Both the position numbers and the translations under genes were made by a program. 64,000 nt of DNA, from contig NW_022098069.1 in assembly GCF_002288925.2 (NCBI RefSeq), positions 73,138,096 through 73,202,095 of the forward strand, in the 5' to 3' direction. This document shows, piece by piece, positions 1-11,809 of the stretch. A model generated the notes under the pieces. That model did no database searches. It was not told where the DNA came from and saw nothing but the letters and a program-made list of their open reading frames with translations. Within the stretch, counting starts at the first letter, position 1; each line of letters opens with the position of its first letter. The stretch comes from Delphinapterus leucas. Its lineage: Eukaryota; Chordata; Mammalia; Artiodactyla; Monodontidae.

Positions 1-1825
1 TTAATCAAGAACACAGAACACATGAACTTAGGTTCCTTGCCAGAAAATGAAGCCTCAAATTGGCTCCTGTTCAATTTTTATCAAAAGTCTACTTGCAAAA
101 AAATAGCATTACTGAAAGGACATACAATCCATTCATTCCATGAGAAGTTTTAAATTTTTTTCCTGTGTATCAAGGTAATATTTGGAGATATTAAACCAAG
201 GTTTTCATCATCCCACAACCAGTTTTCCAGCACTCTGCCTTCAACATTGAGGCAGCAGCAATAGCTTTCTATATGGAATGTCCCTGGGCTAGAGCACATG
301 CAGAAAGAAAACAGTCAAATTCCTGGCTTTTGAGTTCACAGTGGACTTTTGTAAATCTATGGCATAGTCCTGACTCTCAATTGCACGAGTAAGACACATG
401 AAATGGAAGGGTGTTTTGAATTTTAAAATATATATATTACCTTCCCTTTTGAATTAAAAAATATACATATCAAAATCCAGAACCTAGTATACATACCATG
501 AATATAGAGTAAGGAATCATGTTTGATAACATAAAATCGGATTTTTGGCCCCAAAGTGATAAAAATTCAGTGAGAGTGAGGAAGAAAAAGATCAGAGTGT
601 ATGTGGCCAAGTGTTAATCCTAGTGGGTGCACAAGTAAGGACTTCAGTACTCTGCTCCCCAATCATACTTGAATCTAGAAAGTAAGCACGTCCAGCATAC
701 TGTGAAAGGGGCTGCTGTAGAACTCTGTGGAAGATCGTTGACTCTTTGGAGTTACTGCCCCTAGGAGCTTACAGCAGAGCAGCTGGTGGTGGGCCAGCCT
801 GGGGCTGCTGTTAGTCAGTAGGGCAGGAAGTTGGGAAGGAGAGCTGGAAGCAGAGTCAGGAAGCACGACAATAAGCTGGAAACTGCTGGCATCTTGGCAT
901 CTGTCTTCACTGCCTCTAACCACTGACAACTTTCCAAGTATAATGACTGCTGCTTTCAATTCTGCCTCCCAAATCTCCTGCAGCTTCCTTTATGCCCAAC
1001 TGGAACCTGACAGTGAAACATAGTTCACAGAATAAGCGAGTTCACAATAAAAGAATCTTGTACAAGACTACTGAGGGACAAAGTGAGTGTTAAAGTATGC
1101 GTTAAACAAGAATACACATAAAAAAGAAGAAAGAACACATTCCAGATGAAGCAGCAGAATGACCAGAAGCACAAAGGTGGAATAAACATGGTGTGGATAG
1201 GAGCCCAGAACATGTAGGAAAGCAGGAGGACACAGGGTTGCTAGGTTAGTTAGGGGTGCTAGGTGAATTAGGGGAGCCATATGATGGAAGGCACTGATGC
1301 CAATAAAGTTTACAAATTGAGTAAGTTCTTGAGGAAATTAGCAACATGATGGAAGTTAGGAGAAGATTAGCATAAGCTAGGCATGTACAATGATTTCAAG
1401 TGGAAAGAGGCTCAAAGGGGTCACTTAGATGACTGCTGCTTATGAGATCATGAAAACATGGACAAGGGTAGTGGCAATGTGACAGAGAAGAAAGAAAAAA
1501 ATCTGAGAGACATTAACTGACGAATCAACAGAATCTAACCCCAAACTGAAAGGCAGCATTTCCAGGGGGTGAAGCATTAGATTACAGGTTAATAAAAACA
1601 ATGCTTTCAATGATTATTCAGCTATAAAAATGATTTGGAACCATGACAACTGAGTTAAGATTTATGCACAGAGTGCTTCATCACCAACTCTTCTAAAATA
1701 TATAAAGCAACTGAGATAAAGCAGCTTCCCAAGGTGTCTAGACTGGCTCATTGTTCAGGATGGTATTTGTGATACCTGACCACATCTACCCTAGTTCAAC
1801 CTCTTGTGAACTATTTCATTTACTG
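1..1825. other. No gene seen; unassigned AT-rich sequence
   Basis: No open frame here is longer than about 95 codons, and none has recognisable protein character. The stretch at about 675-1010 is relatively GC-rich and could be a decayed LTR, but I could not match it by eye. No SINE, L1 or microsatellite is visible. Confidence 0.5.
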
Positions 1826-2255
1826 GTGTGGAGGTAAATGAAGATCACCAAACAAGAACAAACAGAGGCTATTTATTCCGAATTTGCTGTGTCAAGTCGT
1901 CATCTCCTGTGTTTGGCAAAGACTCAAAGGCAGGCAGGGGGATGGGAAAGCTTTATAGTGAAAGAAAGAGGAAAGGCTTCAGGTGTATTCTGATTGGCAG
2001 TTGTTGGGAAACTTGAGGTGAGCTACCAAGAAGCAGGGCATATTATGTGATTGGTTTGGAGAGCATATCTGACTTTCTCTGTTCAGTCCTGATTGGGAAA
2101 GAGTGGCCAAAATAGGAAAGTTGGCAGTCATTGACCAAGCCCTGACAATTCTGGGCCAATTGCTGCAGAGGTGTGGTTTGGCATCCTGGGCTTCTGGATC
2201 AGAGTTCTATTGTTATATACGGTCTGGTCATTGTCTGCTTACATATTTAGCACTC
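1826..2255 (-). repeat. Probable ancient LTR, minus strand (family not assigned)
   Basis: The segment has LTR-like texture: several CCAAT-type 'gattgg' blocks (about 1990, 2050 and 2090) and, on the minus strand, a 'gaataaatag' polyadenylation-like motif near 1870. There are no clear TG...CA ends or target duplication. The orientation is inferred from the polyadenylation-like motif. It could also be non-repetitive sequence. Confidence 0.35.
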
Positions 2256-2489
2256 TCACTGGGAAGATGTGGGTAATAGTTCACTGCTTTTCACTAATTT
2301 AGTACCTTCACAAATTGATATGTCTATGGGTTTTACTGCCCAAATTGTATAATTGTGTTTAAGTACATGAAAAACACCAATTATCATGGAAGTCTTCCAA
2401 GAGGAAGAATAAAAAGAAGTAGTTGTCACCCAGGTAGAGGAGGGTATTTCTCAGTACATCCATAATAATGGTAAAATCTTCCTAAAACA

Positions 2490-2720
2490 CAATTCCTTAT
2501 GTCATAATTCAGTTCAAAAGTTTACAATGATTTCCTATTGTCAGCCTGCTTTGCATAATATCAAATTTCACCATCCATTCATTTCTCAAACAGTTATTGA
2601 GTGCCTATGACGTGCTAAGCATTGTGTTGAATATTGGGGACATAGTCTCTGCCTGAAAAAAGTCAATGATTAATATGTAATGTTATAAATACCAATACAG
2701 GACATTATAAGAACACAGAG
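2490..2720 (-). repeat. L2 LINE fragment(s)
   Basis: From about 2575 the sequence follows the reverse complement of the L2 3' end: 'cagttattgagtgcctatga', 'gtgctaagcattgtg', then a diverged 'gggacatagtctctgcctg' block. The preceding 80 bp (2490-2570) resemble an internal L2 segment in the opposite orientation, with weaker support. Confidence 0.55.
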
Positions 2721-3045
2721 GAGAAATATTAAAAGCATGTAGAATACTTACCAATCCTCCACCCAGTGGCAGAGGACAACCCAAGCCCAGGCTCTCCCAG
2801 CCCTTACACCGTAGGAGGAGACTGCTGGTGTCTTCTGGCCAGCAGAGATGTGATGTCTCCTGACTTTCTACCAGTGGCAGGTGGCACTTTCTTCCTAAAA
2901 AAGCAAAGACTGAGCAGGAAGCACACTAGACTGACAAAAGAAAGGCCAGATGAAATGCTCTCCATCCCACGGGTCCACCATCCTCCATTCACCACCTAGC
3001 TTTGTCCAGTCAACTTACAGTCTTGTGAGAAATAACAAATGCTTA
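2721..3045. other. No feature recognised
   Basis: Open frames of 77 and 63 codons overlap on opposite strands over a moderately GC-rich stretch. Neither shows a domain, signal peptide or splice context that I recognise. Confidence 0.4.
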
Positions 3046-4330
3046 ACAATGCTGGGTTTCTTTAAAATTGTTTACATTTTTAATAGAAGTTTTAGATTTA
3101 CAACAAAATTGAGAGGATGATACAGAGATTTCCCACATACCCCCTTCCCTCACAGATACATAGCCTTCCCCATTATCAACATCACTCACCAGAGTGGTAC
3201 GTTTGTTACAATTGATGAGCCTGCATTGATGCATTATAATCACTCTAAGTCTATAGTTTACACTGAGATTCACTCTTGGGTTGTACCTTCTATGGGTTTG
3301 GACAAATGTATAATGACATATATCCTTCATTATAATAGCATACAGAGTATTTTCATCACCCTAAAAATCCTCTGTGCTTTGGTTATTCATCCCCCCTCTA
3401 CCCACCACCGCATATACATACCCCTGGCAGCAACTGACCTTTTTATTATCTCCCTAGTTCTGCTTTTTCCAGAATGTCATACAGTTGGAATCACATAGCG
3501 TGTAGCCTTTTCAGATGGGCTCCTTTCACTTAGTGATACACATTTAAGCTTCCTCCATGTCTTTTCATGGCTTGATAGCTCATTTCTTTTTAGAGCTGAA
3601 TAACATTCCATTGTCTGGATGTACCATGATTGATTTATCCATTTATCTACTGAAGGACATCTTGGTTGCTTCCAAATTTTGGCAATCATGAATAAAGCTG
3701 CTGCAAACACCCTTGAGCATGTTTTTGTGTGGACATAAATTTTAAACTCCTTTGATTAAACAAATACCAAAGAGCATGATTGCTGGGTCAAGTGGTAAGA
3801 GTATGTTTAGTTTTATGAGAAACTGCCAAACGGCCTTCCAAAGTGGTTGCAGCATTTTGCATTCCCACCAGCAATGAATGAGAGTTCCTGATGCTCCACA
3901 TCCTCATCAGCATTTGGTGCTGTCAAGCGTTCTGGACTTGGGCCGTTCAAAAAGGCACGTAGTGGTATCTCGTTGTTGTTAATTTGCATTTCCCTGATAA
4001 CATAGGTCATAGAACATTTTTTCTTACGCTGTTTGCCATCTGTATATTCTCTTTGGTGACATGTCTGCTCAGGTCTTTAGCCCATTTTTAAAACAGGTTA
4101 TTTGTTTTCTTATTGTTGAGTTTTAAGAGTTCTTTTATATTTTGGAAAGCAGTCCTTTTATCAGATGTGTCTTTTGCAAATATTTTCTCCTACTCTATGG
4201 CTTGTCTTCTAGTTCTCTTGTTATTGTCTTTAGCAGAGAAGAAGTTTTCAATTTTAATGAAGTCCAGCTTATCAATTCTTTATTTCACAGATCACATCTT
4301 TGGCGTTGTATAACAAATGCTGTTTTAAGC
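3046..4330 (-). mobile_element. Old L1 LINE (L1M-type), ORF2 C-terminal region and 3'UTR
   Basis: Read on the minus strand, this holds the L1 3'UTR (about 3046-3480) followed upstream by ORF2 C-terminal sequence. Recognisable ORF2 remnants include the block complementary to 'gctgaataacattccattg' (about 3595), the 'caaccaagatg' segment (about 3660) and 'gcatttccctgataac' (about 3987). The 5' part (EN and RT) is absent, so the copy is 5'-truncated. Frames are broken everywhere and the longest remnant is under 80 codons. The level of decay suggests a mammalian-wide L1M subfamily rather than a recent cetacean one. Confidence 0.85.
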
Positions 4331-4539
4331 CACTATGTTTTTTGAGGGGTATGTTATACACAGTAGTTAACTGGTACTCACCTCAAAAGCCATGACTAAA
4401 AAAAAAAACTGAATTCATCAACTTCATCACTATAAAAATATGCTTCCCTTTTCTAATTTTCTATTTTGTTTATCCAGTTATCTAAGCATAAAATCTAGGA
4501 GTCATCTTAGTGTCTTCCCACTCTTCCATTTACTTTATT

Positions 4540-4622
4540 CTGTAGGCAAAAGAGAGCTGCTGAAAGATTTTAAGCAGGGGAGAAACATAAACAGATTTGT
4601 ACTTTAGAAAGATCCATACTAG
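4540..4622. repeat. Ancient mammalian repeat fragment
   Basis: 'gattttaagcaggggagaaa' followed by a 'cagatttg...tttagaaagatc' block matches a very common ancient mammalian repeat that reappears at 33.7 and 59.3 kb. I cannot name the family by eye. Confidence 0.45.
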
Positions 4623-5065
4623 CAGTTCTCAAAGTGTGGCCTAAGAAGCCCTGGGTCCCCCAAGACCATATAGAAGGTTTTCAAGGTCAAAAATATTTTT
4701 GCAATAATAGTATTGTTCACCCTCATTTTTTAGAGTGTACAATGGAGGCTTACAGAGGCTATATAACATGTGACATTGCAACAGACTGAATGTGGAAATA
4801 GATATGTGAATCCATCTGTCTTCTATTAAACCAAACATACAGAGACTTGCAAAAAAAGTAAGAAGCAATGCCACTCTTCTCACTAAATTTTATTTTGTTT
4901 TGTAAAATATATTTTTCATGAGAACATGTTATTTATGTTAACACGTAATGAGATTGTTTTTATCTTTAAATTTTTAATTTAATTCTAAGTTTCTATCACC
5001 CACATAAACAAAAGCTTTTGGGGGTCCTCAATACCTTTTGAGAGTATAAAGTAGTCTTGAGACAG
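4623..5065. mobile_element. Probable hAT-type non-autonomous DNA transposon
   Basis: The element opens with 'cagttctcaaagtgtggcc', a typical hAT/Charlie-like terminus. It closes with 'gggggtcctcaatacc' and a following segment that faintly mirrors the start. The interior is AT-rich with no transposase frame. The same internal blocks, such as 'agcttttg' beside a ggggtcc/ggacccc block, occur inverted at 24.5 kb, which supports a shared transposon origin. The exact family is not assigned. Confidence 0.5.
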
Positions 5066-5365
5066 AAAATAAAATTGAAAATGACTTATCTAGACTATAG
5101 GCAATATGGTAGATATTTTCAAAAGGTGCCAGATAATAGGCAAGAAGATAAATAAGAAGCCAGTTGGATACTTTCAAAGTGAAAGCTGTGCTAACATAAA
5201 CAATAGCAATGTGGATTGGCAGAAAGAGATGGACAAAAGAGATGTTAAGGCGATAGACTCAATAGGCCATAAGAACTAAAAGTATTTGTAGAGGATAAAG
5301 GAATGGGAAGACTCTAGGATCACTGCTGGGTTTCTGCCTTAGGAAACCACCCACTTGAAAAACTA
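5066..5365. other. No feature recognised
   Basis: About 300 bp of A-rich sequence without an open frame of note or a recognised repeat. Confidence 0.4.
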
Positions 5366-5630
5366 CAACTTATCCTTAAAGGCAAGGGCTTCTCCTCTGT
5401 GAAGCCTTTATTGACCTACCCAACTTTGGTGTCACATATGGCCTAAAATCTAAGTCCATTCTTATACCTGCCTCACTGATTACAATCATTTGTCTCATAC
5501 GCCTCTACCTTCTACTGGACTTGAGTTTCCTGAAGTCAGAGACAATATCCTATTCATTTATGTCCTCAGTGCCTCCACAATGCCTGCCATGTATATTAGG
5601 TCCTCAATAAATGTCAGATGAATGTATAAT
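5366..5630 (+). repeat. L2 LINE 3' end
   Basis: This is a classic L2 3' terminal series in order: 'cttctcctctgtgaagcc', 'ttctactggacttgagtttc', a 'cagagacaatatcctattc' block, 'gcctgccatgtatattagg' and the terminal 'cctcaataaatgtcagatga'. It is degenerate, as expected for an element that predates placental radiation. Confidence 0.75.
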
Positions 5631-5639
5631 AGATACAAA

Positions 5640-8010
5640 AATTATTGATGCATCCCTACCCTTTCTGCTCACTAAAAAGTATCTTGTCTTGGTCTGCTAG
5701 CTTCCATGAAGCTTTGACCTATTAGGATGAGTTCAATTTTATCAAAAATTCCCAGATTTTGAGAAAGAGAGGAACAAACTGAAAAGGCAAAAAGAAAAGA
5801 AAAAGTAAGAGACATAGAGGCAGGTTTGGGAGAGAAATATTGGGGACTTAGCACAAATAGAGGCACTTAGGAATACAAAGGGACAGGAGAGAACATGAAA
5901 AAAGAAAGAAAGCTTCTAGAAGGATTCATAACTAAGGATTATGAACTTGTCGTGCGTTTAATATTCTTAAGGAAGCCCAAATAAATGTGGGAATTACTTT
6001 TTAATTACTTTTGGTTGCTAAACTGTGTTTCTTTAATGTAGTACTATGCCAAAACTGGGCCATATGGGGCCTAGGAATTTATTTGGATTATAAATGAAGC
6101 ATGCATGCATGAACCAAATTAATATGAGGCATTTTCCACTGAAAGACTTTAAGTTTCATAGTATTCTGTGTGAATTTTTTGTTAAGCACGTACAGATGCT
6201 TTGGTTTTAGCCTAAGCTGTTTCCTCTGCTGGGATTCAGACACGTCTGGGCATGTCTGATGAGGTAGTGGAAGACCACAGGTGTCTATGTATACAAATTG
6301 ATCTGCCTAGGGGTGTAGAGTGACTGCAGGGAGTAGGGTTTTTCAGGGCACACTGTGGGAGACATCTGGGATTTGAAGGGAATAACATGGTGGCTCTCCT
6401 GCTCAGGACACATAGATTCGTGTTTGAGCTCTAAGGAGAGAGAGATGCTATGGGCAAAAATGGAAAAAAACAAAAACAAACAAACAAACAAAAAACTGTT
6501 TTCCCAAAGGAACTTAGGAGACACCTTCTAAGACCCTCTTTGTGTGCCTCCTGACAAAATATATTCTGTGCAGAACACAGCTTATTCCTGGGCCAGGGTC
6601 ATTTACAGGGCATACTACTCTACATGGTCCTTCAAGTTTGCAGCTTTGGGAGCTCCAGAAGTATGGTGATAGCATGCAGCAACCGCTCTCACTTGTTTTC
6701 TTAGGAAGAGGACATCACTGAGCAGAAGGGCTATCTAGGAGAGTATAGGAGAGACCCCTAAAGATACCCTAAAAATATACTTAGCAGGGAGTTTTCAGGA
6801 GGCTAAGCCTCTCGCAAGTCAGCAAAATTTGAGTTGTTAGAATTAATGTGACCTCATTTGTGCACACTGCTTTCTAACACAAACCTTGTGATGACACCAC
6901 CCTAGCACCGTGATCTGTTGAAGCCATGTTAAAGAATGAATACTTGTTGCCTTGATGAGTGGATCTCTTATTTTATTTAGTGAGTAAATCCCACTTCATT
7001 TCAGAAAGGATTTGAGGCAGCTGTCTAGTTTATTTAACAGTGAGTTGCAGCCTGAAGCTATTCTATTGAAACAATTTTCTTCTAATATCTAAGAGACGTC
7101 ATGATCAAAAGCCTACTTGTTAAGTATTTATTCACGGGTGGTGTTGCACTGAGGCCCTTCACCAAGAAACCTTCCAAACATGACCCATGTTCTTTGGAAT
7201 TCAGCAGTCTGAAGTGGGCTGAGAACTCATTTCAGGAAGGGAATAAGGTTAGAAGTTTCTATCTATAAATAATGAGAAAAAGAGGGGAAAAAGAATGAGA
7301 AAAAGGAAAAATTAGCAGTCTGGGACAGAAGCGGTATGCCCTACCATGAATGTTGTATAGAATTCATGTATTTGTTTCCTTTTACAAAGGGACCCTATGG
7401 AAATCTTTTTTCACTTTACATCATCTATTTACCACCATTTTGCATTTTCATAGAACATGCACCCAAAAGGCTCACAAATCTCTTCTCAAAAGATGTTATG
7501 AGGTAGAGGATGAGGGCTATTTTGTTTTGTTGATAGTGAATCTATGCTAATCTTTCAAAGAAGAATTTAGTCCCACAGATATCTTTGGGTTTCATTGATA
7601 ACTGAGTGAGAATGTTTCAGAGATGGGATGACCTGCAAAGAACTATATTATAATCTTAAAAAAAAAATAGGAAATGGATCAAAATTAGCCTTCAAGAGTC
7701 TAAAAATATGAAATATCATTGTTTCTTTTCTGTTTCTCCTTTGCACAAGTAGTTTTTAACTCTCTCCCAAGAAAAAATTATTTTTCATTTCTAGGAAACC
7801 CGACATAAAACAAGGAAAATCTAAAAAGCTACTGGTTTCACTTTTTCTTTAGAATTCCTGTACACCCTTATAAAAGATTTATCTTGACACTAATACCAGC
7901 AAAGGGAATCTGAAATTTGATCTGCTTCTGGTAGTAAATTAAATAAAGATTTTTAGACACCAATCAAATCTCATACTACTTCACAGATGTTGCAATGAAA
8001 AAGTCAAAAC
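5640..8010. other. Gene-free stretch, nothing assigned
   Basis: Open frames reach only about 80 codons and lie in low-complexity or AT-rich sequence; the frame at 6285-6524 crosses a (CAAA)n-like run near 6470. I see no SINE, L1 or LTR boundary. It may be intronic or intergenic unique sequence. Confidence 0.45.
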
Positions 8011-8580
8011 CTGTTACGATTTCCAAGTAGTAAACTGCTCCTTTCCGTTGCTGGGCTTGCAGCTAAGCACAGGTACCATGATAGATGTGGAGATACAGAG
8101 ATTTAAGCCATGGTCAGACATTACACAGATGTCCTTCATAAATGTCAGAGACAAAATCGACAATTCCTTGGAGATTGGAGTTTTCAGGGCTAAAGCTCTG
8201 GACGCATTCATCACAGAAGCCGGCAGGATGCCATTGCCCCAAAGCAGAGCCAAGCCAAGGGTGCTTAGTTACATTAAGATCTTGAAGCACATCTAGTAAT
8301 CAGGGGCTCTAAAATGGAAACCCAAGCATTAGTGTAGAAAAGTCATCATGGGAAGTACAATCACAGACATTCAGTTTCAACTTGTGGAAGCTTATGGCAG
8401 AATTGCTGTCATTTTCTCTGGACTTTCTACAGCAAAAGGAAATCAAATTATTCCAGGAGGAAAATATGCTGTGGTTTTCTTTTCTGAGGAAAACACAATT
8501 TGCTCTCTCCTATTATGTTTGACTGAGGTCAGAATTGACATTGTTGCCAGTGTGTCTGCTGTTAAAAGTCTTGAATAAGC
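8011..8580. other. Unidentified coding-like island
   Basis: I do not recognise a protein here. On the plus strand two open stretches, 8048-8296 and 8348-8578, share one frame and are separated only by about 50 bp carrying three stops. On the minus strand, 8299 down to 8114 is open without an ATG; its translation is rich in Trp, Cys, His and Asp and reads more like a real exon. On the minus strand it follows a pyrimidine-rich tract ending in AG (about 8310-8325) and has GT dinucleotides near its end. A decayed exon or old processed pseudogene is possible, and so is chance. Surrounding sequence has no comparable openness. Confidence 0.25.
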
Positions 8581-9015
8581 CTTTAAATAATGGCAAGTTA
8601 AAATGCAGAGCAGACAGAGAAAACCCCAAAGGCTTTCTTTTTGAAGCTAATATGAATCATTCATTTATTTCAGTAGCTTGAGACATTTATGTATAAACAC
8701 ACTTAGAAAAATTAGTGATACTATGTATAACATGAGTCATTTAAAACCTCATCTTCTTTCATGAGAAAGTCCAGTCTTTCACCTGGCTCAGTCTGAGCAA
8801 ATAATTCATTATTTGAGTGTTCATTCTATATTTTAATGCTAAGTCTACAGCTTAGCTTCATTCCAAACGTTATTTCACCTAAATTTTTAGCTTCCTCTAA
8901 AGCATTTAGGAATTTCTCTTTTAAAACATTTATTAAGAAAAACCAATAGAATTCAGGAAGTTTATACTAACCCAAGCATAAAATTCTCAGAGAATTCCAG
9001 GACAGTGATTAGTGA
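8581..9015. other. No feature recognised
   Basis: AT-rich sequence with no long open frame or recognisable repeat. Confidence 0.4.
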
Positions 9016-9470
9016 CAGTTTAGATTAAGCAGCTATAACAAAGATACCCAAAATAGAGTGGTTCAAACAAAATGAATTTTATTTATCTTCCGTGAAACAA
9101 TTCAGATATAAATGGCTAGTCCACAAAACCATCAGGGACCCAGATTCCTTGTATCTTTTCATTTGGCATCCCCTGAAGTGCTGTCTGGCCAGATGGTCAA
9201 AACTGAGTCACCAGCAACTGAGCGTTCCAGCCAGCAAGAATGGGGAAAGATAGAAAGTAGAAGGCAAGCAACTTCCTTTTAAAGGAGCAACATTCAGTTT
9301 TGCTCACATCACTTTTGTTTACATTCTACTGTCAAAAAAATCATTCACACAGCTGCAACTGGTTATAAAGAAGTGAGAAAACATAGTGTTTAGCTGGAAA
9401 GCAATGTGCCTAGCTACAATTCAGAGATTCTCTTACTAAAAGGAAAAAGAAAATGGATACAGGGGACAAT
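9016..9470 (-). repeat. Probable ancient LTR, minus strand
   Basis: The left end, with 'agcagctataacaaagatac' and 'gtggttcaaacaaaatgaat' before a 'tttatttatc' block, has the form of a reverse-oriented mammalian ERVL/MaLR-type LTR 3' end, where the minus strand reads through a polyadenylation signal. The rest decays into unalignable sequence. The family is not assigned. Confidence 0.5.
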
Positions 9471-10229
9471 TACAGCCTCTGCCAGAGGCAGTATATCCTG
9501 AAGTGTGTTAAGGAAATACTAGTTCCATGAATTGTCAACAGACTTACCAAAATACAAGTTCTTTACAGCTAGACTTATCAGGGCCTTTAATGCATTAATG
9601 GTTAATGCACTCTATGAGGGAGGAATAGCTTTGCTACATTACCTAGATTTATTTGACCGTGGGACCCATATTTCAAAGGTCAACTCTTAGAGCTAACATG
9701 TGCTGGAATACATTTTGGGAAACACTACTTTGGAATACTACTCTTAAATTCATTAACTCTAGCTACAAATCAAAATTCGTCCAAGAGAAAAATGAAAACA
9801 TTGGCGTATTCACACGTTATAGTCTTTGAAAGAGCTGAATATACCTAAAGACAGCATATTTGAATTCTTGCAGTGAGCTCATTAAGATTAGTTTGAGAAA
9901 CTATCTTGCTTTTTCCTTCAAAAGGGGGGAAAGGTATTTCTTTATGAAAGACAAAATAAATGCATATGATAGGCATCCTGCATAATGGAGTGTCCAAGGG
10001 GTTAATGGTCTAGCCCAGGCTAAATCAGTTAGGCCACAAGTCAAACAGTTTAATAAATGGAATATCAGTTAAACATTGTTTATGGTGCCAGTTCAATGTC
10101 CTTTAACACACAAAGCTACAGGGTAGGGTCCAGTTAATAGTAGCCCTTGTGTCACGTGGTATACATATTGCTGGGGTACCGGATGAGGCAGTGGAGGCTA
10201 AAGAGCATTATCTTTGTTACACATGTCAA
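9471..10229. other. No feature recognised
   Basis: No gene, SINE or L1 signature. A palindromic 'gcattaatggttaatgc' lies at about 9592, without further context. Confidence 0.4.
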
Positions 10230-10242
10230 GAAAACACCCTGA

Positions 10243-10449
10243 GGGCTTCCCTGGTGGCGCAGTGGTTGAGTCCGCCTGCCAATACAGGGGACTACGGGTT
10301 CGTGCCCCGGTCCGGGAAGATCCCACATGCCGCGGAGCGGCTGGGCTCGTGAGCCACGGCTGCTGAGCCTGCGCGTCCGGAGCCTGTGCTCCGCAACGGG
10401 AGAGGCCACAACAGTGAGAGGCCCGCGTACCGCAAAAAAAAAAAAAAAA
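10243..10449 (+). mobile_element. CHR SINE, short form
   Basis: This tRNA-derived SINE starts 'ggcttccctggtggcgcagt' with the degenerate tRNA A-box region, and 'acgggttcgtgccccgg' forms the B-box. The body runs to 'gtaccgc' and a poly(A) tail of about 17 bases. It is flanked by a 14-bp target duplication, 'gaaaacaccctgag' on the left and 'gaaaccaccctgag' on the right, with one mismatch. Two bases are missing in 'ggttgagtcc' relative to other short copies. High similarity to the other short copies implies recent activity. Confidence 0.95.
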
Positions 10450-10517
10450 GAAACCACCCTGAGACTAGTCCACAGTTCAAATCTGCAGAGTCATCACTGG
10501 TGCTTACTTTTTTAAAA

Positions 10518-10812
10518 ATAACTTTATATATTTATTTGTTTATTTATTTTTGGCTGTGTTGGGCTTTCTCTAGTTGCGGCGAGTGGGGGCTACTCTTCGT
10601 TGTGGTGCACAGGCTTCTCTTGTGGCGCATGGGCTCTAGGCCCACAGGCTTCAGTAGTTGTGGCTCATGGGCTGTAGAATGCAGGCTCATTAGTTGTGGC
10701 ACATGGGCTTAGTTGCTCCACGGCCTGTGGGATCTTCCTGGACCAGGGCTCGAACCCCTGTCCCTTGCATTGTCAGGTGGATTCTTAACCACTGTGCCAC
10801 CAGGGAAGTCCC
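10518..10812 (-). mobile_element. CHR SINE, long form
   Basis: On the minus strand it reads from 'gggacttccctggtggcaca' through the extra central block of the long subtype (repeated 'cacaactac' and 'agcccatg' units) to 'cccaacacagccaaaaataa' and an AAAT-rich tail. The flanks share 'tacttttttta' and 'tacttcttttat', consistent with a target duplication. It lies about 70 bp from the plus-strand short SINE and faces it. Confidence 0.94.
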
Positions 10813-10989
10813 TACTTCTTTTATCTTTAAGAAAAGTCAAGAGTCTAAGACACTCTTAGATCATCATACAAGGAACACGACCTAATTTTGCCATCTGGGG
10901 AACGGATTTTTATATCTGTTCGGTTCACATTGCCTATATCAATGTTCAGTTTCTCTTAAACTGAAAGGGCACTGCTAAAATTCTGGTGA

Positions 10990-11154
10990 AAATGACTATG
11001 GAACCCACCAGGCCTGAGTTCAAATCGTAACTTCAGCACTTCCCAGCTATGTGGCTTCAAACAATCTATCTAACATAAGCCTCAGTCCCTTGTCTATAAT
11101 ATAAAGACTATAATGCCTACCTCAAAGTTTTTGTGAGAATAAAATGAGAAGTAG
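10990..11154 (+). repeat. MIR SINE, 5' part (interrupted by an LTR)
   Basis: MIR landmarks run in order: 'ctgagttcaaatcgtaactt', 'cacttcccagctatgtggct', 'taagcctcagtcccttgtct' and 'gcctacctcaaagtttttgt'. The element breaks at 11154 and resumes at 11708 with 'tacctagcacagtggctg' up to about 11770. The intervening 553 bp are a solo LTR. Confidence 0.8.
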
Positions 11155-11707
11155 TGAAATAGGAGGGAAGGGTGCAGGGCACAACCTTTAAAAGAATGAC
11201 ATAGCCCAAGGACATGATATAAACTGATTAGAACCAAATAGGTCCAAAATGGCAGATGAGTGGACTTCCACTAGACCTTCAGCCTCAGTATACCCTCATT
11301 GTAACACATCAGCAAGCTAAGCGACACACCCACAGGCTCCATGACAGTTCCAAGGCCGACCATAAATGTCAAAAATTGGGCAGTAGCCCAATTCCTGGAA
11401 ATCCCAGCTCCTTCCTGAAATAGCTAGAATACTCCTCCCACTCATTAACTTATGAAATTACCCACCCCTATAAAAACTGACAATCCCATACCCTGGGGCC
11501 GCTCTCCCTTTCTGAGATGGTCCACGCTCTGTAGGTGGAGTGTTTCTCTCTAAATAAATCCACTTCTTACCTATCACTTTGTCTCTCACTGAATTCTTTC
11601 TGTGATGAGACATCAAGAACCTGAGCTTCATTAAGTCCTGAGACCAGGTGTGTGATCTCAGTTAAAAGACAGTGGGTTCAAGTCACAATCTGAGTTGCAT
11701 GGTTTCA
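11155..11707 (+). mobile_element. Solo LTR of an endogenous retrovirus (copy 1)
   Basis: The element begins TGAAATAGG and ends GGTTTCA, the TG...CA structure of a retroviral LTR. It sits inside a MIR, with 'gtag' before and 'atag' after, consistent with a 4-bp target duplication carrying one change. Visible signals are a TATA box, 'tataaaa', at 11469 and a polyadenylation signal, 'aataaa', at 11553. No gag, pol or env follows; the MIR resumes at once, so this is a recombined solo LTR. The 4-bp duplication points to a class I (gamma-like) ERV by inference. A second copy starts at 14229. Confidence 0.8.
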
Positions 11708-11809
11708 ATAGTACAAGGAGTACCTAGCACAGTGGCTGTCACATAATAGAAAGTCCTCAAAATGTTAGTTTTCTTCCATTCTTCCCACTCTTCCCCAGCA
11801 GAATGATTA

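Noticed and set aside
10243..10330. Possible tRNA gene
   Set aside because: A- and B-box-like blocks are present, but they are the degenerate head of a SINE; no cloverleaf with a proper acceptor stem or anticodon can be formed.
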